A DNA stretch of 64,000 nucleotides, from assembly GCA_030490835.1 (NCBI GenBank), contig CM059971.1:49090012-49154011 (forward strand), given 5' to 3'. Of the stretch, positions 51,716 to 63,132 are shown piece after piece. The notes beneath the pieces were generated by a model. It was not told where the DNA came from, ran no database searches, and was given only the letters and a program-made list of their open reading frames with translations. How positions within the stretch are numbered: position 1 is the first letter of the stretch; each line of letters starts with the position of its first letter. The position numbers were made by a program, and so were the translations under genes. Source of the DNA: Annona cherimola (lineage: Eukaryota > Streptophyta > Magnoliopsida > Magnoliales > Annonaceae).

Positions 51716-54278
51716 GTCATCCGTTATCGTTCGAATGTAAATGAAATCAAGGGATAGTTGTTAATTGTGGTTCATTGAAGTTCCTTTTGTCCAATTCGGT
51801 TGTTTTCAATCTATTGGAATGCTTTAAAGTTTACTCATTCTACTTACAGTAAAAACAAGTCAATTAGATTGAGTTGTATCCAAATCAAGCTAATCCAAGT
51901 TCATTCTATCAAACTCAATTCATTTGATTCGATTTGAATGCCTTTAAGGTCATCCGTTGTCGTTCGAATGTAAATGAAATCAAGGGATTGTTGTTAATTG
52001 TTGTTGATTGAAGTTCATTTCGTCCAATTCAGTTGTTTTGAATCTACTGGAATGCGTTAAAAGTTTACACATTCCACTTACAGTCAAATCAAGTCAATTA
52101 GATTTAGTTGTACTCAATTCCAGCTAATCAAAGTTCATTTTATAAAACTCAATTCATTTGATTCGATTTGAATGCCTTTAAGGTCATCCGTTATCGTTCG
52201 AATGTAAATGAAATCAAGGGATAGTTGTTAATTGTTGTTCATTGAAGTTCCTTTTGTCCAATTCAGTTGTTTTCAATCTATTGGAATGCTTTAAAGTTTA
52301 CTCGTTCTAGATACAGTCAAATCAAGTCAATTAGATTGAGTTGTACTCAATTCTAGCTAAGCAAAGTTCATTCTATCAAACTCAATTCATTTGATTCGAT
52401 TTCAATGCCTTTAAGGTCATTCGTTGTCGTTCGAATGTAAATGAAATAATGGGACTGTTGTTAATTGTTGTTGATTGAAGTTCCTTTCGTCCAATTCAGT
52501 TGTTTTGAACCTATTAGAATGCGTTAAAGTTTACTCGTTCTCATTACAGTCAAATCAAGTCAATTAGATTGAGTTATACACAATTCTAACTAATCAAAGT
52601 TCATTCTATCAAAGTCAATTCATTTGATTCGATTCGAATGCCTTTAAGGTCATCCGTTATCGTTCGAATGTAAATGAAATCAAGGGATAGTTGTTAATTG
52701 TGGTTCATTGAAGTTCCTTTTGTCCAATTCAGTTGTTTTTAATCTAATGGAATGCTTTAAAGTTTACTCGTTCTAGTTACAGTCAAATCAAGTCAATTAG
52801 ATTGAGTTATACTCAATTCTAATTAATCAAAGTTCATTCTATCGAACTCAATTCATTGATTCGATTGGAATGCCTTTAAGGTCATCCGTTATCGTTCGAA
52901 TGTAAATGAAATCAAGGGATAGTTGTTAATTGTGGTTCATTGAAGTTCCTTTTGTCCAATTCGGTTGTTTTCAATCTATTGGAATGCTTTAAAGTTTACT
53001 CGTTCTAGTTACAGTCAAATCAAGTCAATTAGATTGAGTTGTACTCAATTCTAGCTTAGCAAAGTTCATTCTATCAAACTCAATTCATTTGATTCGATTT
53101 CAATGCCTTTAAGGTCATTCCTTGTCGTTCGAATGTAAATGAAATAATGGGACTGTTCTTAATTGTTGTTGATTGAAGTTCCTTTCGTCCAATTCAGTTG
53201 TTTTGAACCTATTGGAATGCGTTAAAGTTTACTCGTTCTCATTACAGTCAAATCAAGTCAATGAGATTGAGTTATACTCAATTCTAATTAATCAAAGTTC
53301 ATTCTATCAAACTCAATTCATTTGATTCGATTCGAATGCCTTTAAGGTCATCCGTTATCGTTCGAATGTAAATGAAATCAAGGGATAGTTGTTAATTGTT
53401 GTTCATTGAAGTTCCTTTTGTCCAATTCGGTTGTTTTCAATCTATTGGAATGCTTTAAAGTTTACTCGTTCTAGTTACAGTCAAATCAAGTCAATTAGAT
53501 TGAGTTGTACTCAATTCTAGCTTAGCAAAGTTCATTCTATCAAACCCAATTCATTTGATTCGATTTCAATGCCTTTAAGGTCATTCCTTGTCGTTCGAAT
53601 GTAAATGAAATAATGGGACTGTTCTTAAATGTTGTTGATTGAAGTTCATTTCCTCCAATTCAGTTGTTTTGAACCTATTGGAATGCGTTAAAGTTTACTC
53701 GTTCTCATTAGAGTCAAATCAAGTCAATTAGATTGAGTTATACTCAATTCTAATTAATCAAAGTTCATTCTATCAAACTCAATTCATTGATTCGATTGGA
53801 ATGCCTTTAAGGTCATCCGTTGTCGTTCGAATGTAAATGAAATCAAGGGATTGTTGTTAATTGTTGTTGATTGAAGTTCATTTCTTCCAATTCAGTTGTT
53901 TTGAATCTACTGGAATGCGTTAAAAGTTTACTCATTCCACTTACAGTCAAATCAAGTCAATGAGATTTAGTTGTACTCAATTCTAATTAATCAAAGTTCA
54001 TTCTATCAAACTCAATTCATTTGATTCGATTCGAATGCCTTTAAGGTCATCCGTTCTCGTTCGAATGTAAATGAAATCAAGGGATAGTTGTTAATTGTTG
54101 TTCATTGAAGTTCCTTTTGTCCAATTCGGTTGTTTTCAATCTATTGGAATGCTTTAAAGTTTACTCGTTCTAGTTACAGTCAAATCAAGTCAATTAGATT
54201 GAGTTGTACTCAATTCTAGCTTAGCAAAGTTTATTCTATCAAACTCAATTCATTTGATTCGATTTCAATGCCTTTAAG

Positions 54279-54489
54279 GTCATTCCTTGTCGTTCGAATG
54301 TAAATGAAATAATGGGACTGTTCTTAAATGTTGTTGATTGAAGTTCATTTCCTCCAATTCAGTTGTTTTGAACCTATTGGAATGCGTTAAAGTTTACTCG
54401 TTTTCATTACAGTCAAATCTAGGTAATTAATTAATCAAAGTTCATTCTATCAAACTCAATTCATTTGATTCGATTCGAATGCCTTTAAG
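54279..54489. repeat. Truncated B monomer (211 bp) lacking the dyad
   Basis: After CAGTCAAATC this B monomer reads TAGGTAATTAATTAATC and returns to the normal sequence, 22 bp shorter than usual. The loss removes the GATTGAGT...ACTCAAT dyad and alters its flanks. It is the only monomer I found with a deletion of this size. Confidence 0.85.
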
Positions 54490-55189
54490 GTCATCCGTTA
54501 TCGTTCGAATGTAAATGAAATCAAGGGATAGTTGTTAATTGTTGTTCATTGAAGTTCCTTTTGTCCAATTCGGTTGTTTTCAATCTATTGGAATGCTTTA
54601 AAGTTTACTCGTTCTAGTTACAGTCAAATCAAGTCAATTAGATTGAGTTGTACTCAATTCTAGCTTAGCAAAGTTTATTCTATCAAACTCAATTCATTTG
54701 ATTCGATTTCAATGCCTTTAAGGTCATTCCTTGTCGTTCGAATGTAAATGAAATAATGGGACTGTTGTTAATTGTTGTTATTTGAAGTTCCTTTCGTCCA
54801 ATTCAGTTGTTTTGAACCTATTGGAATGCGTTAAAGTTTACTCGTTCTCATTACAGACAAATCAAGTCAATTAGATTGAGTTATACTCAATTCTAAGTAA
54901 TCAAAGTTCATTCTATCAAACTCAATTCATTTGATTCGATTCGAATGCCTTTAAGGTCATCCGTTATCGTTCGAATGTAAATGAAATCAAGGGATAGTTG
55001 TTAATTATTTTTCATTTAAGTTCCTCTCGTCCCATTCAGTTGTTTTGAATCTACTGGAATGCGTTAAAAGTTTACTCATTCCACTTACAGTCAAATCAAG
55101 TCAATTAGATTTAGTTGTAATCAATTCCAGCTAATCAAAGTTCATTTTATCAAACCCAATTCTTTTAATTCGATTTCAATGCCTTTAAG

Positions 55190-55655
55190 GTCATCCGTTA
55201 TCGTTCGAATGTAAATCAAATAATGGAACTGTTCTTAATTGTTGTTCATTGAAGTTCCTTTCATCCGATTCAGTAGTTTTAAATCCTTTGGAATGCGTTA
55301 AAGTTTACTCGTTCCCGTTACAGTCAAATCAAGTCAATTAGATTGAGTTATACTAAATTCTAACTAATCAAAGTTCATTCTATCCAACTTAATTCATTGG
55401 ATTCGTTTTGAATGCTTTTAAGGTCATCCCTTATCATTCGAAAGTAAATGAAATAATGGGATTGTTGTTAATAGTTGTTCATTAAAGTTCCTTTCGTCCA
55501 ATTCAGTTTTTTTGAATCTATTGCAATGCATTAAAGTTTACTCGTTCTACTTACAGTCAAATCAAGTCAATTAGATTGAGTTATAATCAATTCTAACTAA
55601 TCAAAGTTCATTCTATCAAACTCAATTCATTTGATTCGATTTGAATGCCTTTAAG
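55190..55655. repeat. Pair of diverged monomers, copy 1
   Basis: Two monomers (55190-55422 and 55423-55655) carry unusually many differences from the consensus: CAGTAGTTTTAAATCC, TTCCCGTTACAG, ATTGGATTCGTTTTG, CCTTATCATTCGAAAG, AATAGTTGTTCATTAAAG and TTGCAATGCATTAAAG. The altered anchor CATTCGAAAGTAAATG is especially rare in the window. They are probably older or less often homogenised members. Confidence 0.85.
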
Positions 55656-58600
55656 GCCATCCGTTGTCGTTCGAATGTAAATGAAATCAAGAGATTGTTG
55701 TTAATTGTTGTTGATTGAAGTTCCTTTCGTCCAATGCAGTTGTTTTGAACCTATTGGAATGCGTTAAAGTTTACTCGTTCTCATTACAGTCAATTCAAGT
55801 CAATTAGATTGAGTTATACTCAATTCTAACTAATCAAAGTTCATTCTATCAAACTCAATTCATTTGATTCGATTCAAATGCCTTTAAGGTCATCCGTTAT
55901 CGTTCGAATGTAAATGAAATCAAGGGATAGTTGTTAATTGTTGTTCATTGAAGTTCCGTTCGTCCAATTCAGTTGTTCTGAATCTATTGGAATGCTTTAA
56001 AGTTTACTCATTCTACTTACAGTAAAAACAAGTCAATTAGATTGAGTTGTATCCAAATCAAGCTAATCCAAGTTCATTCTATCAAACTCAATTCATTTGA
56101 TTCGATTTGAATGCCTTTAAGGTCATCCGTTGTCGTTCGAATGTAAATGAAATCAAGGGATTGTTGTTAATTGTTGTTGATTGAAGTTCATTTCGTCCAA
56201 TTCAGTTGTTTTGAATCTACTGGAATGCGTTAAAAGTTTACACATTCCACTTACAGTCAAATCAAGTCAATTAGATTTAGTTGTACTCAATTCCAGCTAA
56301 TCAAAGTTCATTTTATAAAACTCAATTCATTTGATTCGATTTGAATGCCTTTAAGGTCATCCGTTATCGTTCGAATGTAAATGAAATCAAGGGATAGTTG
56401 TTAATTGTTGTTCATTGAAGTTCCTTTTGTCCAATTCAGTTGTTTTCAATCTATTGGAATGCTTTAAAGTTTACTTGTTCTAGATACAGTCAAATCAAGT
56501 CAATTAGATTGAGTTGTACTCAATTCTAGCTAAGCAAAGTTCATTCTATCAAACTCAATTCATTTGATTCGATTTCAATGCCTTTAAGGTCATTCGTTGT
56601 CGTTCGAATGTAAATGAAATAATGGGACTGTTGTTAATTGTTGTTGATTGAAGTTCCTTTCGTCCAATTCAGTTGTTTTGAACCTATTAGAATGCGTTAA
56701 AGTTTACTCGTTCTCATTACAGTCAAATCAAGTCAATTAGATTGAGTTATACACAATTCTAACTAATCAAAGTTCATTCTATCAAAGTCAATTCATTTGA
56801 TTCGATTCGAATGCCTTTAAGGTCATCCGTTATCGTTCGAATGTAAATGAAATCAAGGGATAGTTGTTAATTGTGGTTCATTGAAGTTCCTTTTGTCCAA
56901 TTCAGTTGTTTTTAATCTAATGGAATGCTTTAAAGTTTACTCGTTCTAGTTACAGTCAAATCAAGTCAATTAGATTGAGTTGTACTCAATTCTAGCTAAG
57001 CAAAGTTCATTCTATCAAACTCAATTCATTTGATTCGATTTGAATGCCTTTAAGGTCATCCGTTGTCGTTCGAATGTAAATGAAATCAAGGGATTGTTGT
57101 TAATTGTTGTTGATTGAAGTTCATTTCTTCCAATTCAGTTGTTTTGAATCTACTGGAATGCGTTAAAAGTTTACTCATTCCACTTACAGTCAAATCAAGT
57201 CAATGAGATTTAGTTGTACTCAATTCTAATTAATCAAAGTTCATTCTATCAAACTCAATTCATTTGATTCGATTCGAATGCCTTTAAGGTCATCCGTTAT
57301 CGTTCGAATGTAAATGAAATCAAGGGATAGTTGTTAATTGTTGTTCATTGAAGTTCCTTTTGTCCAATTCGGTTGTTTTCAATCTATTGGAATGCTTTAA
57401 AGTTTACTCGTTCTAGTTACAGTCAAATCAAGTCAATTAGATTGAGTTGTACTCAATTCTAGCTTAGCAAAGTTTATTCTATCAAACTCAATTCATTTGA
57501 TTCGATTTCAATGCCTTTAAGGTCATTCCTTGTCGTTCGAATGTAAATGAAATAATGGGACTGTTGTTAATTGTTGTTGATTGAAGTTCCTTTCGTCCAA
57601 TTCAGTTGTTTTGAACCTATTGGAATGCGTTAAAGTTTACTCGTTCTCATTACAGACAAATCAAGTCAATTAGATTGAGTTATACTCAATTCTAAGTAAT
57701 CAAAGTTCATTCTATCAAACTCAATTCATTTGATTCGATTCGAATGCCTTTAAGGTCATCCGTTATCGTTCGAATGTAAATGAAATCAAGGGATAGTTGT
57801 TAATTGTTGTTCATTGAAGTTCCTTTTGTCCAATTTGGTTGTTTTCAATCTATTGGAATGCTTTAAAGTTTACTCGTTCTAGTTACAGTCAAATCAAGTC
57901 AATTAGATTGAGTTGTACTCAATTCTAGCTTAGCAAAGTTCATTCTATCAAACTCAATTCATTTGATTCGATTTCAATGCCTTTAACGTCATTCCTTGTC
58001 GTTCGAATGTAAATGAAATAATGGGACTGTTCTTAATTGTTGTTGATTGAAGTTCCTTTCGTCCAATTCAGTTATTTTGAACCTCTTGGAATGCGTTAAA
58101 GTTTACTCGTTCTCATTACAGTCAAATCAAGTCAACTAGATTGAGTTATACTCAATTCTAATTAATCAAAGTTCATTCTATCAAACTCAATTCATTTGAT
58201 TCGATTTCAATGCCTTTAAGGTCATTCCTTGTCGTTCGAATGTAAATGAAATAATGGGACTGTTCTTAATTGTTGTTGATTGAAGTTCCTTTCGTCCAAT
58301 TCAGTTTTTTTTGAATCTATTGCAATGCATTAAAGTTTACTCGTTCTACTTACAGTCAAATCAAGTCAATTAGATTGAGTTATAATCAATTCTAACTAAT
58401 CAAAGTTCATTCTATCAAACTCAATTCATTTGATTCGATTTGAATGCCTTTAAGGCCATCCGTTGTCGTTCGAATGTAAATGAAATCAAGAGATTGTTGT
58501 TAATTGTTGTTGATTGAAGTTCCTTTCGTCCAATGCAGTTGTTTTGAACCTATTGGAATGCGTTAAAGTTTACTCGTTCTCATTACAGTCAATTCAAGTC

Positions 58601-59390
58601 AATTAGATTGAGTTATACTCAATTCTAACTAATCAAAGTTCATTCTATCAAACTCAATTCATTTGATTCGATTCAAATGCCTTTAAGGTCATCCGTTATC
58701 GTTCGAATGTAAATGAAATCAAGGGATAGTTGTTAATTGTTGTTCATTGAAGTTCCGTTCGTCCAATTCAGTTGTTCTGAATCTATTGGAATGCTTTAAA
58801 GTTTACTCATTCTACTTACAGTAAAAACAAGTCAATTAGATTGAGTTGTATCCAAATCAAGCTAATCCAAGTTCATTCTATCAAACTCAATTCATTTGAT
58901 TCGATTTGAATGCCTTTAAGGTCATCCGTTGTCGTTCGAATGTAAATGAAATCAAGGGATTGTTGTTAATTGTTGTTGATTGAAGTTCATTTCGTCAAAT
59001 TCAGTTGTTTTGAATCTACTGGAATGCGTTAAAAGTTTACACATTCCACTTACAGTCAAATCAAGTCAATTAGATTTAGTTGTACTCAATTCCAGCTAAT
59101 CAAAGTTCATTTTATAAAACTCAATTCATTTGATTCGATTTGAATGCCTTTAAGGTCATCCGTTATCGTTCGAATGTAAATGAAATCAAGGGATAGTTGT
59201 TAATTGTTGTTCATTGAAGTTCCTTTTGTCCAATTCAGTTGTTTTCAATCTATTGGAATGCTTTAAAGTTTACTCGTTCTAGATACAGTCAAATCAAGTC
59301 AATTAGATTGAGTTGTACTCAATTCTAGCTAAGCAAAGTTCATTCTATCAAACTCAATTCATTTGATTCGATTTGAATGCCTTTAAGGTC

Positions 59391-60796
59391 ATCATCCGTT
59401 GTCGTTCGAATGTAAATGAAATCAAGGGATTGTTGTTAATTGTTGTTGATTGAAGTTCATTTCGTCCAATTCAGTTGTTTTGAATCTACTGGAATGCGTT
59501 AAAAGTTTACTCATTCCACTTACAGTCAAATCAAGTCAATGAGATTTAGTTGTACTCAATTCTAATTAATCAAAGTTCATTCTATCAAACTCAATTCATT
59601 TGATTCGATTCAAATGCCTTTAAGGTCATCCGTTATCGTTCGAATGTAAATGAAATCAAGGGATAGTTGTTAATTGTTGTTCATTGAAGTTCCTTTTGTC
59701 CAATTTGGTTGTTTTCAATCTATTGGAATGCTTTAAAGTTTACTCGTTCTAGTTACAGTCAAATCAAGTCAATTAGATTGAGTTGTACTCAATTCTAGCT
59801 TAGCAAAGTTCATTCTATCAAACTCAATTCATTTGATTCGATTTCAATGCCTTTAAGGTCATTCGTTGTCGTTCGAATGTAAATGAAATAATGGGACTGT
59901 TGTTAATTGTTGTTGATTGAAGTTCCTTTCGTCCAATTCAGTTGTTTTGAACCTATTAGAATGCGTTAAAGTTTACTCGTTCTCATTACAGTCAAATCAA
60001 GTCAATTAGATTGAGTTATACTCAATTCTAACTAATCAAAGTTCATTCTATCAAAGTCAATTCATTTGATTCGATTCGAATGCCTTTAAGGTCATCCGTT
60101 ATCGTTCGAATGTAAATGAAATCAAGGGATAGTTGTTAATTGTGGTTCATTGAAGTTCCTTTTGTCCAATTCAGTTGTTTTTAATCTAATGGAATGCTTT
60201 AAAGTTTACTCGTTCTAGTTACAGTCAAATCAAGTCAATTAGATTGAGTTGTACTCAATTCTAGCTAAGCAAAGTTCATTCTATCAAACTCAATTCATTT
60301 GATTCGATTTGAATGCCTTTAAGGTCATCATCCGTTGTCGTTCGAATGTAAATGAAATCAAGGGATTGTTGTTAATTGTTGTTGATTGAAGTTCATTTCT
60401 TCCAATTCAGTTGTTTTGAATCTACTGGAATGCGTTAAAAGTTTACTCATTCCACTTACAGTCAAATCAAGTCAATGAGATTTAGTTGTACTCAATTCTA
60501 ATTAATCAAAGTTCATTCTATCAAACTCAATTCATTTGATTCGATTCGAATGCCTTTAAGGTCATCCGTTATCGTTCGAATGTAAATGAAATCAAGGGAT
60601 AGTTGTTAATTGTTGTTCATTGAAGTTCCTTTTGTCCAATTCAGTTGTTTTCAATCTATTGGAATGCTTTAAAGTTTACTCGTTCTAGATACAGTCAAAT
60701 CAAGTCAATTAGATTGAGTTGTACTCAATTCTAGCTAAGCAAAGTTCATTCTATCAAACTCAATTCATTTGATTCGATTTGAATGCCTTTAAGGTC
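59391..60796. repeat. 6-monomer HOR (1,406 bp), copy 1
   Basis: The 3-bp expanded joint TCATCATCCG occurs at 59391, 60327, 60797 and 61733, with spacings of 936, 470 and 936. The pattern repeats exactly every 1,406 bp. The monomer after the first joint has CATTTCGTCC in both copies and the one after the second joint has CATTTCTTCC in both, so the 6-mer, and not the 2-mer or 4-mer, is the true unit. Confidence 0.88.
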
Positions 60797-62047
60797 ATCA
60801 TCCGTTGTCGTTCGAATGTAAATGAAATCAAGGGATTGTTGTTAATTGTTGTTGATTGAAGTTCATTTCGTCCAATTCAGTTGTTTTGAATCTACTGGAA
60901 TGCGTTAAAAGTTTACTCATTCCACTTACAGTCAAATCAAGTCAATGAGATTTAGTTGTACTCAATTCTAATTAATCAAAGTTCATTCTATCAAACTCAA
61001 TTCATTTGATTCGATTCAAATGCCTTTAAGGTCATCCGTTATCGTTCGAATGTAAATGAAATCAAGGGATAGTTGTTAATTGTTGTTCATTGAAGTTCCT
61101 TTTGTCCAATTTGGTTGTTTTCAATCTATTGGAATGCTTTAAAGTTTACTCGTTCTAGTTACAGTCAAATCAAGTCAATTAGATTGAGTTGTACTCAATT
61201 CTAGCTTAGCAAAGTTCATTCTATCAAACTCAATTCATTTGATTCGATTTCAATGCCTTTAAGGTCATTCGTTGTCGTTCGAATGTAAATGAAATAATGG
61301 AACTGTTGTTAATTGTTGTTGATTGAAGTTCCTTTCGTCCAATTCAGTTGTTTTGAACCTATTAGAATGCGTTAAAGTTTACTCGTTCTCATTACAGTCA
61401 AATCAAGTCAATTAGATTGAGTTATACTCAATTCTAACTAATCAAAGTTCATTCTATCAAAGTCAATTCATTTGATTCGATTCGAATGCCTTTAAGGTCA
61501 TCCGTTATCGTTCGAATGTAAATGAAATCAAGGGATAGTTGTTAATTGTGGTTCATTGAAGTTCCTTTTGTCCAATTCAGTTGTTTTTAATCTAATGGAA
61601 TGCTTTAAAGTTTACTCGTTCTAGTTACAGTCAAATCAAGTCAATTAGATTGAGTTGTACTCAATTCTAGCTAAGCAAAGTTCATTCTATCAAACTCAAT
61701 TCATTTGATTCGATTTGAATGCCTTTAAGGTCATCATCCGTTGTCGTTCGAATGTAAATGAAATCAAGGGATTGTTGTTAATTGTTGTTGATTGAAGTTC
61801 ATTTCTTCCAATTCAGTTGTTTTGAATCTACTGGAATGCGTTAAAAGTTTACTCATTCCACTTACAGTCAAATCAAGTCAATGAGATTTAGTTGTACTCA
61901 ATTCTAATTAATCAAAGTTCATTCTATCAAACTCAATTCATTTGATTCGATTCGAATGCCTTTAAGGTCATCCGTTATCGTTCGAATGTAAATGAAATCA
62001 AGGGATAGTTGTTAATTGTTGTTCATTGAAGTTCCTTTTGTCCAATT
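60797..62047. repeat. 6-monomer HOR (1,406 bp), copy 2
   Basis: Collinear with the preceding copy until about 62,047. There the A-like monomer reads CAATTCGGTTG and TTCTAGTTACAATC in place of CAATTCAGTTG and TTCTAGATACAGTC, and the order changes. One visible difference inside the unit is ATGGAACTG near 61,300 against ATGGGACTG near 59,893. Confidence 0.86.
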
Positions 62048-62666
62048 CGGTTGTTTTCAATCTATTGGAATGCTTTAAAGTTTACTCGTTCTAGTTACAA
62101 TCAAATCAAGTCAATTAGATTGAGTTGTACTCAATTCTAGCTTAGCAAAGTTTATTCTATCAAACTTAATTCATTTGATTCGATTTCAATACCTTTAAGG
62201 TCATTCCTTGTCGTTCGAATGTAAATGAAATCAAGGGATTGTTGTTAATTGTTGTTGATTGAAGTTCCTTTCGTCCAATTCAGTTGTTTTGAACCTATTG
62301 GAATGCGTTAAAGTTTACTCGTTCTCATTACAGACAAATCAAGTCAATTAGATTGAGTTATACTCAATTCTAAGTAATCAAAGTTCATTCTATCAAACTC
62401 AATTCATTTGATTCGATTCGAATGCCTTTAAGGTCATCCGTTATCGTTCGAATGTAAATGAAATCAAGGGATAGTTGTTAATTGTTTTTCATTTAAGTTC
62501 CTCTCGTCCCATTCAGTTGTTTTGAATCTACTGGAATGCGTTAAAAGTTTACTCATTCCACTTACAGTCAAATCAAGTCAATTAGATTTAGTTGTAATCA
62601 ATTCCAGCTAATCAAAGTTCATTTTATCAAACCCAATTCTTTTAATTCGATTTCAATGCCTTTAAG

Positions 62667-63132
62667 GTCATTCCTTGTCGTTCGAATGTAAATGAAATAA
62701 AGGGATTGTTTTTAATTGTTGTTCATTGAAGTTCCTTTCATCCGATTCAGTAGTTTTAAATCCTTTGGAATGCGTTAAAGTTTACTCGTTCCCGTTACAG
62801 TCAAATCAAGTCAATTAGATTGAGTTATACTCAATTCTAACTAATCAAAGTTCATTCTATCCAACTTAATTCATTGGATTCGTTTTGAACGCTTTTAAGG
62901 TCATCCCTTATCATTCGAAAGTAAATGAAATAATGGGATTGTTGTTAATAGTTGTTCATTAAAGTTCCTTTCGTCCAATTCAGTTTTTTTGAATCTATTG
63001 CAATGCATTAAAGTTTACTCGTTCTACTTACAGTTAAATCAAGTCAATTAGATTGAGTTATACTCAATTCTAACTAATCAAAGTTCATTCTATCCAACTT
63101 AATTCATTGGATTCGTTTTGAATGCTTTTAAG
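62667..63132. repeat. Pair of diverged monomers, copy 2
   Basis: Monomers 62667-62899 and 62900-63132 share the diagnostic variants of the pair at 55,190-55,655, with local differences: the first begins ATTCCTTGTCG instead of ATCCGTTATCG, and the second ends with CCAACTTAATTCATTGG. They are followed by an A-like monomer and then by the AGTAAAAACAAGTC monomer. Confidence 0.85.

Larger units (their letters stand above)
45430..51837. repeat. Alternating A/B dimer array, second block
   Basis: Same A and B types and the same 465-466 bp period as the first block, beginning with A at 45430. The early part follows the order of the first block, with one dimer fewer and one dimer duplicated: the AATCAATTACATTGAG B variant occurs near 45,806 and 46,272, 466 bp apart. 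Third-type monomers with AAGAGATTG interrupt near 47,062 and 48,690. The block ends near 51,837, where an A monomer switches to TTTACTCATTCTAC and AGTAAAAACAAGTC. Confidence 0.9.

Noticed and set aside
1770..51740. More than twenty short open frames (65-78 codons) with near-identical translations, seen as a possible small-protein family.
   Set aside because: All begin at TTG, have no ribosome-binding or promoter context, sit at the same phase of the satellite monomer, and vary only as the satellite varies. They are repeat sequence, not genes.
54410..54440. TAGGTAATTAATTAATC considered as a transposon footprint or target-site duplication.
   Set aside because: No transposon ends or flanking duplicated target are visible; a simple deletion with a few altered bases explains it.
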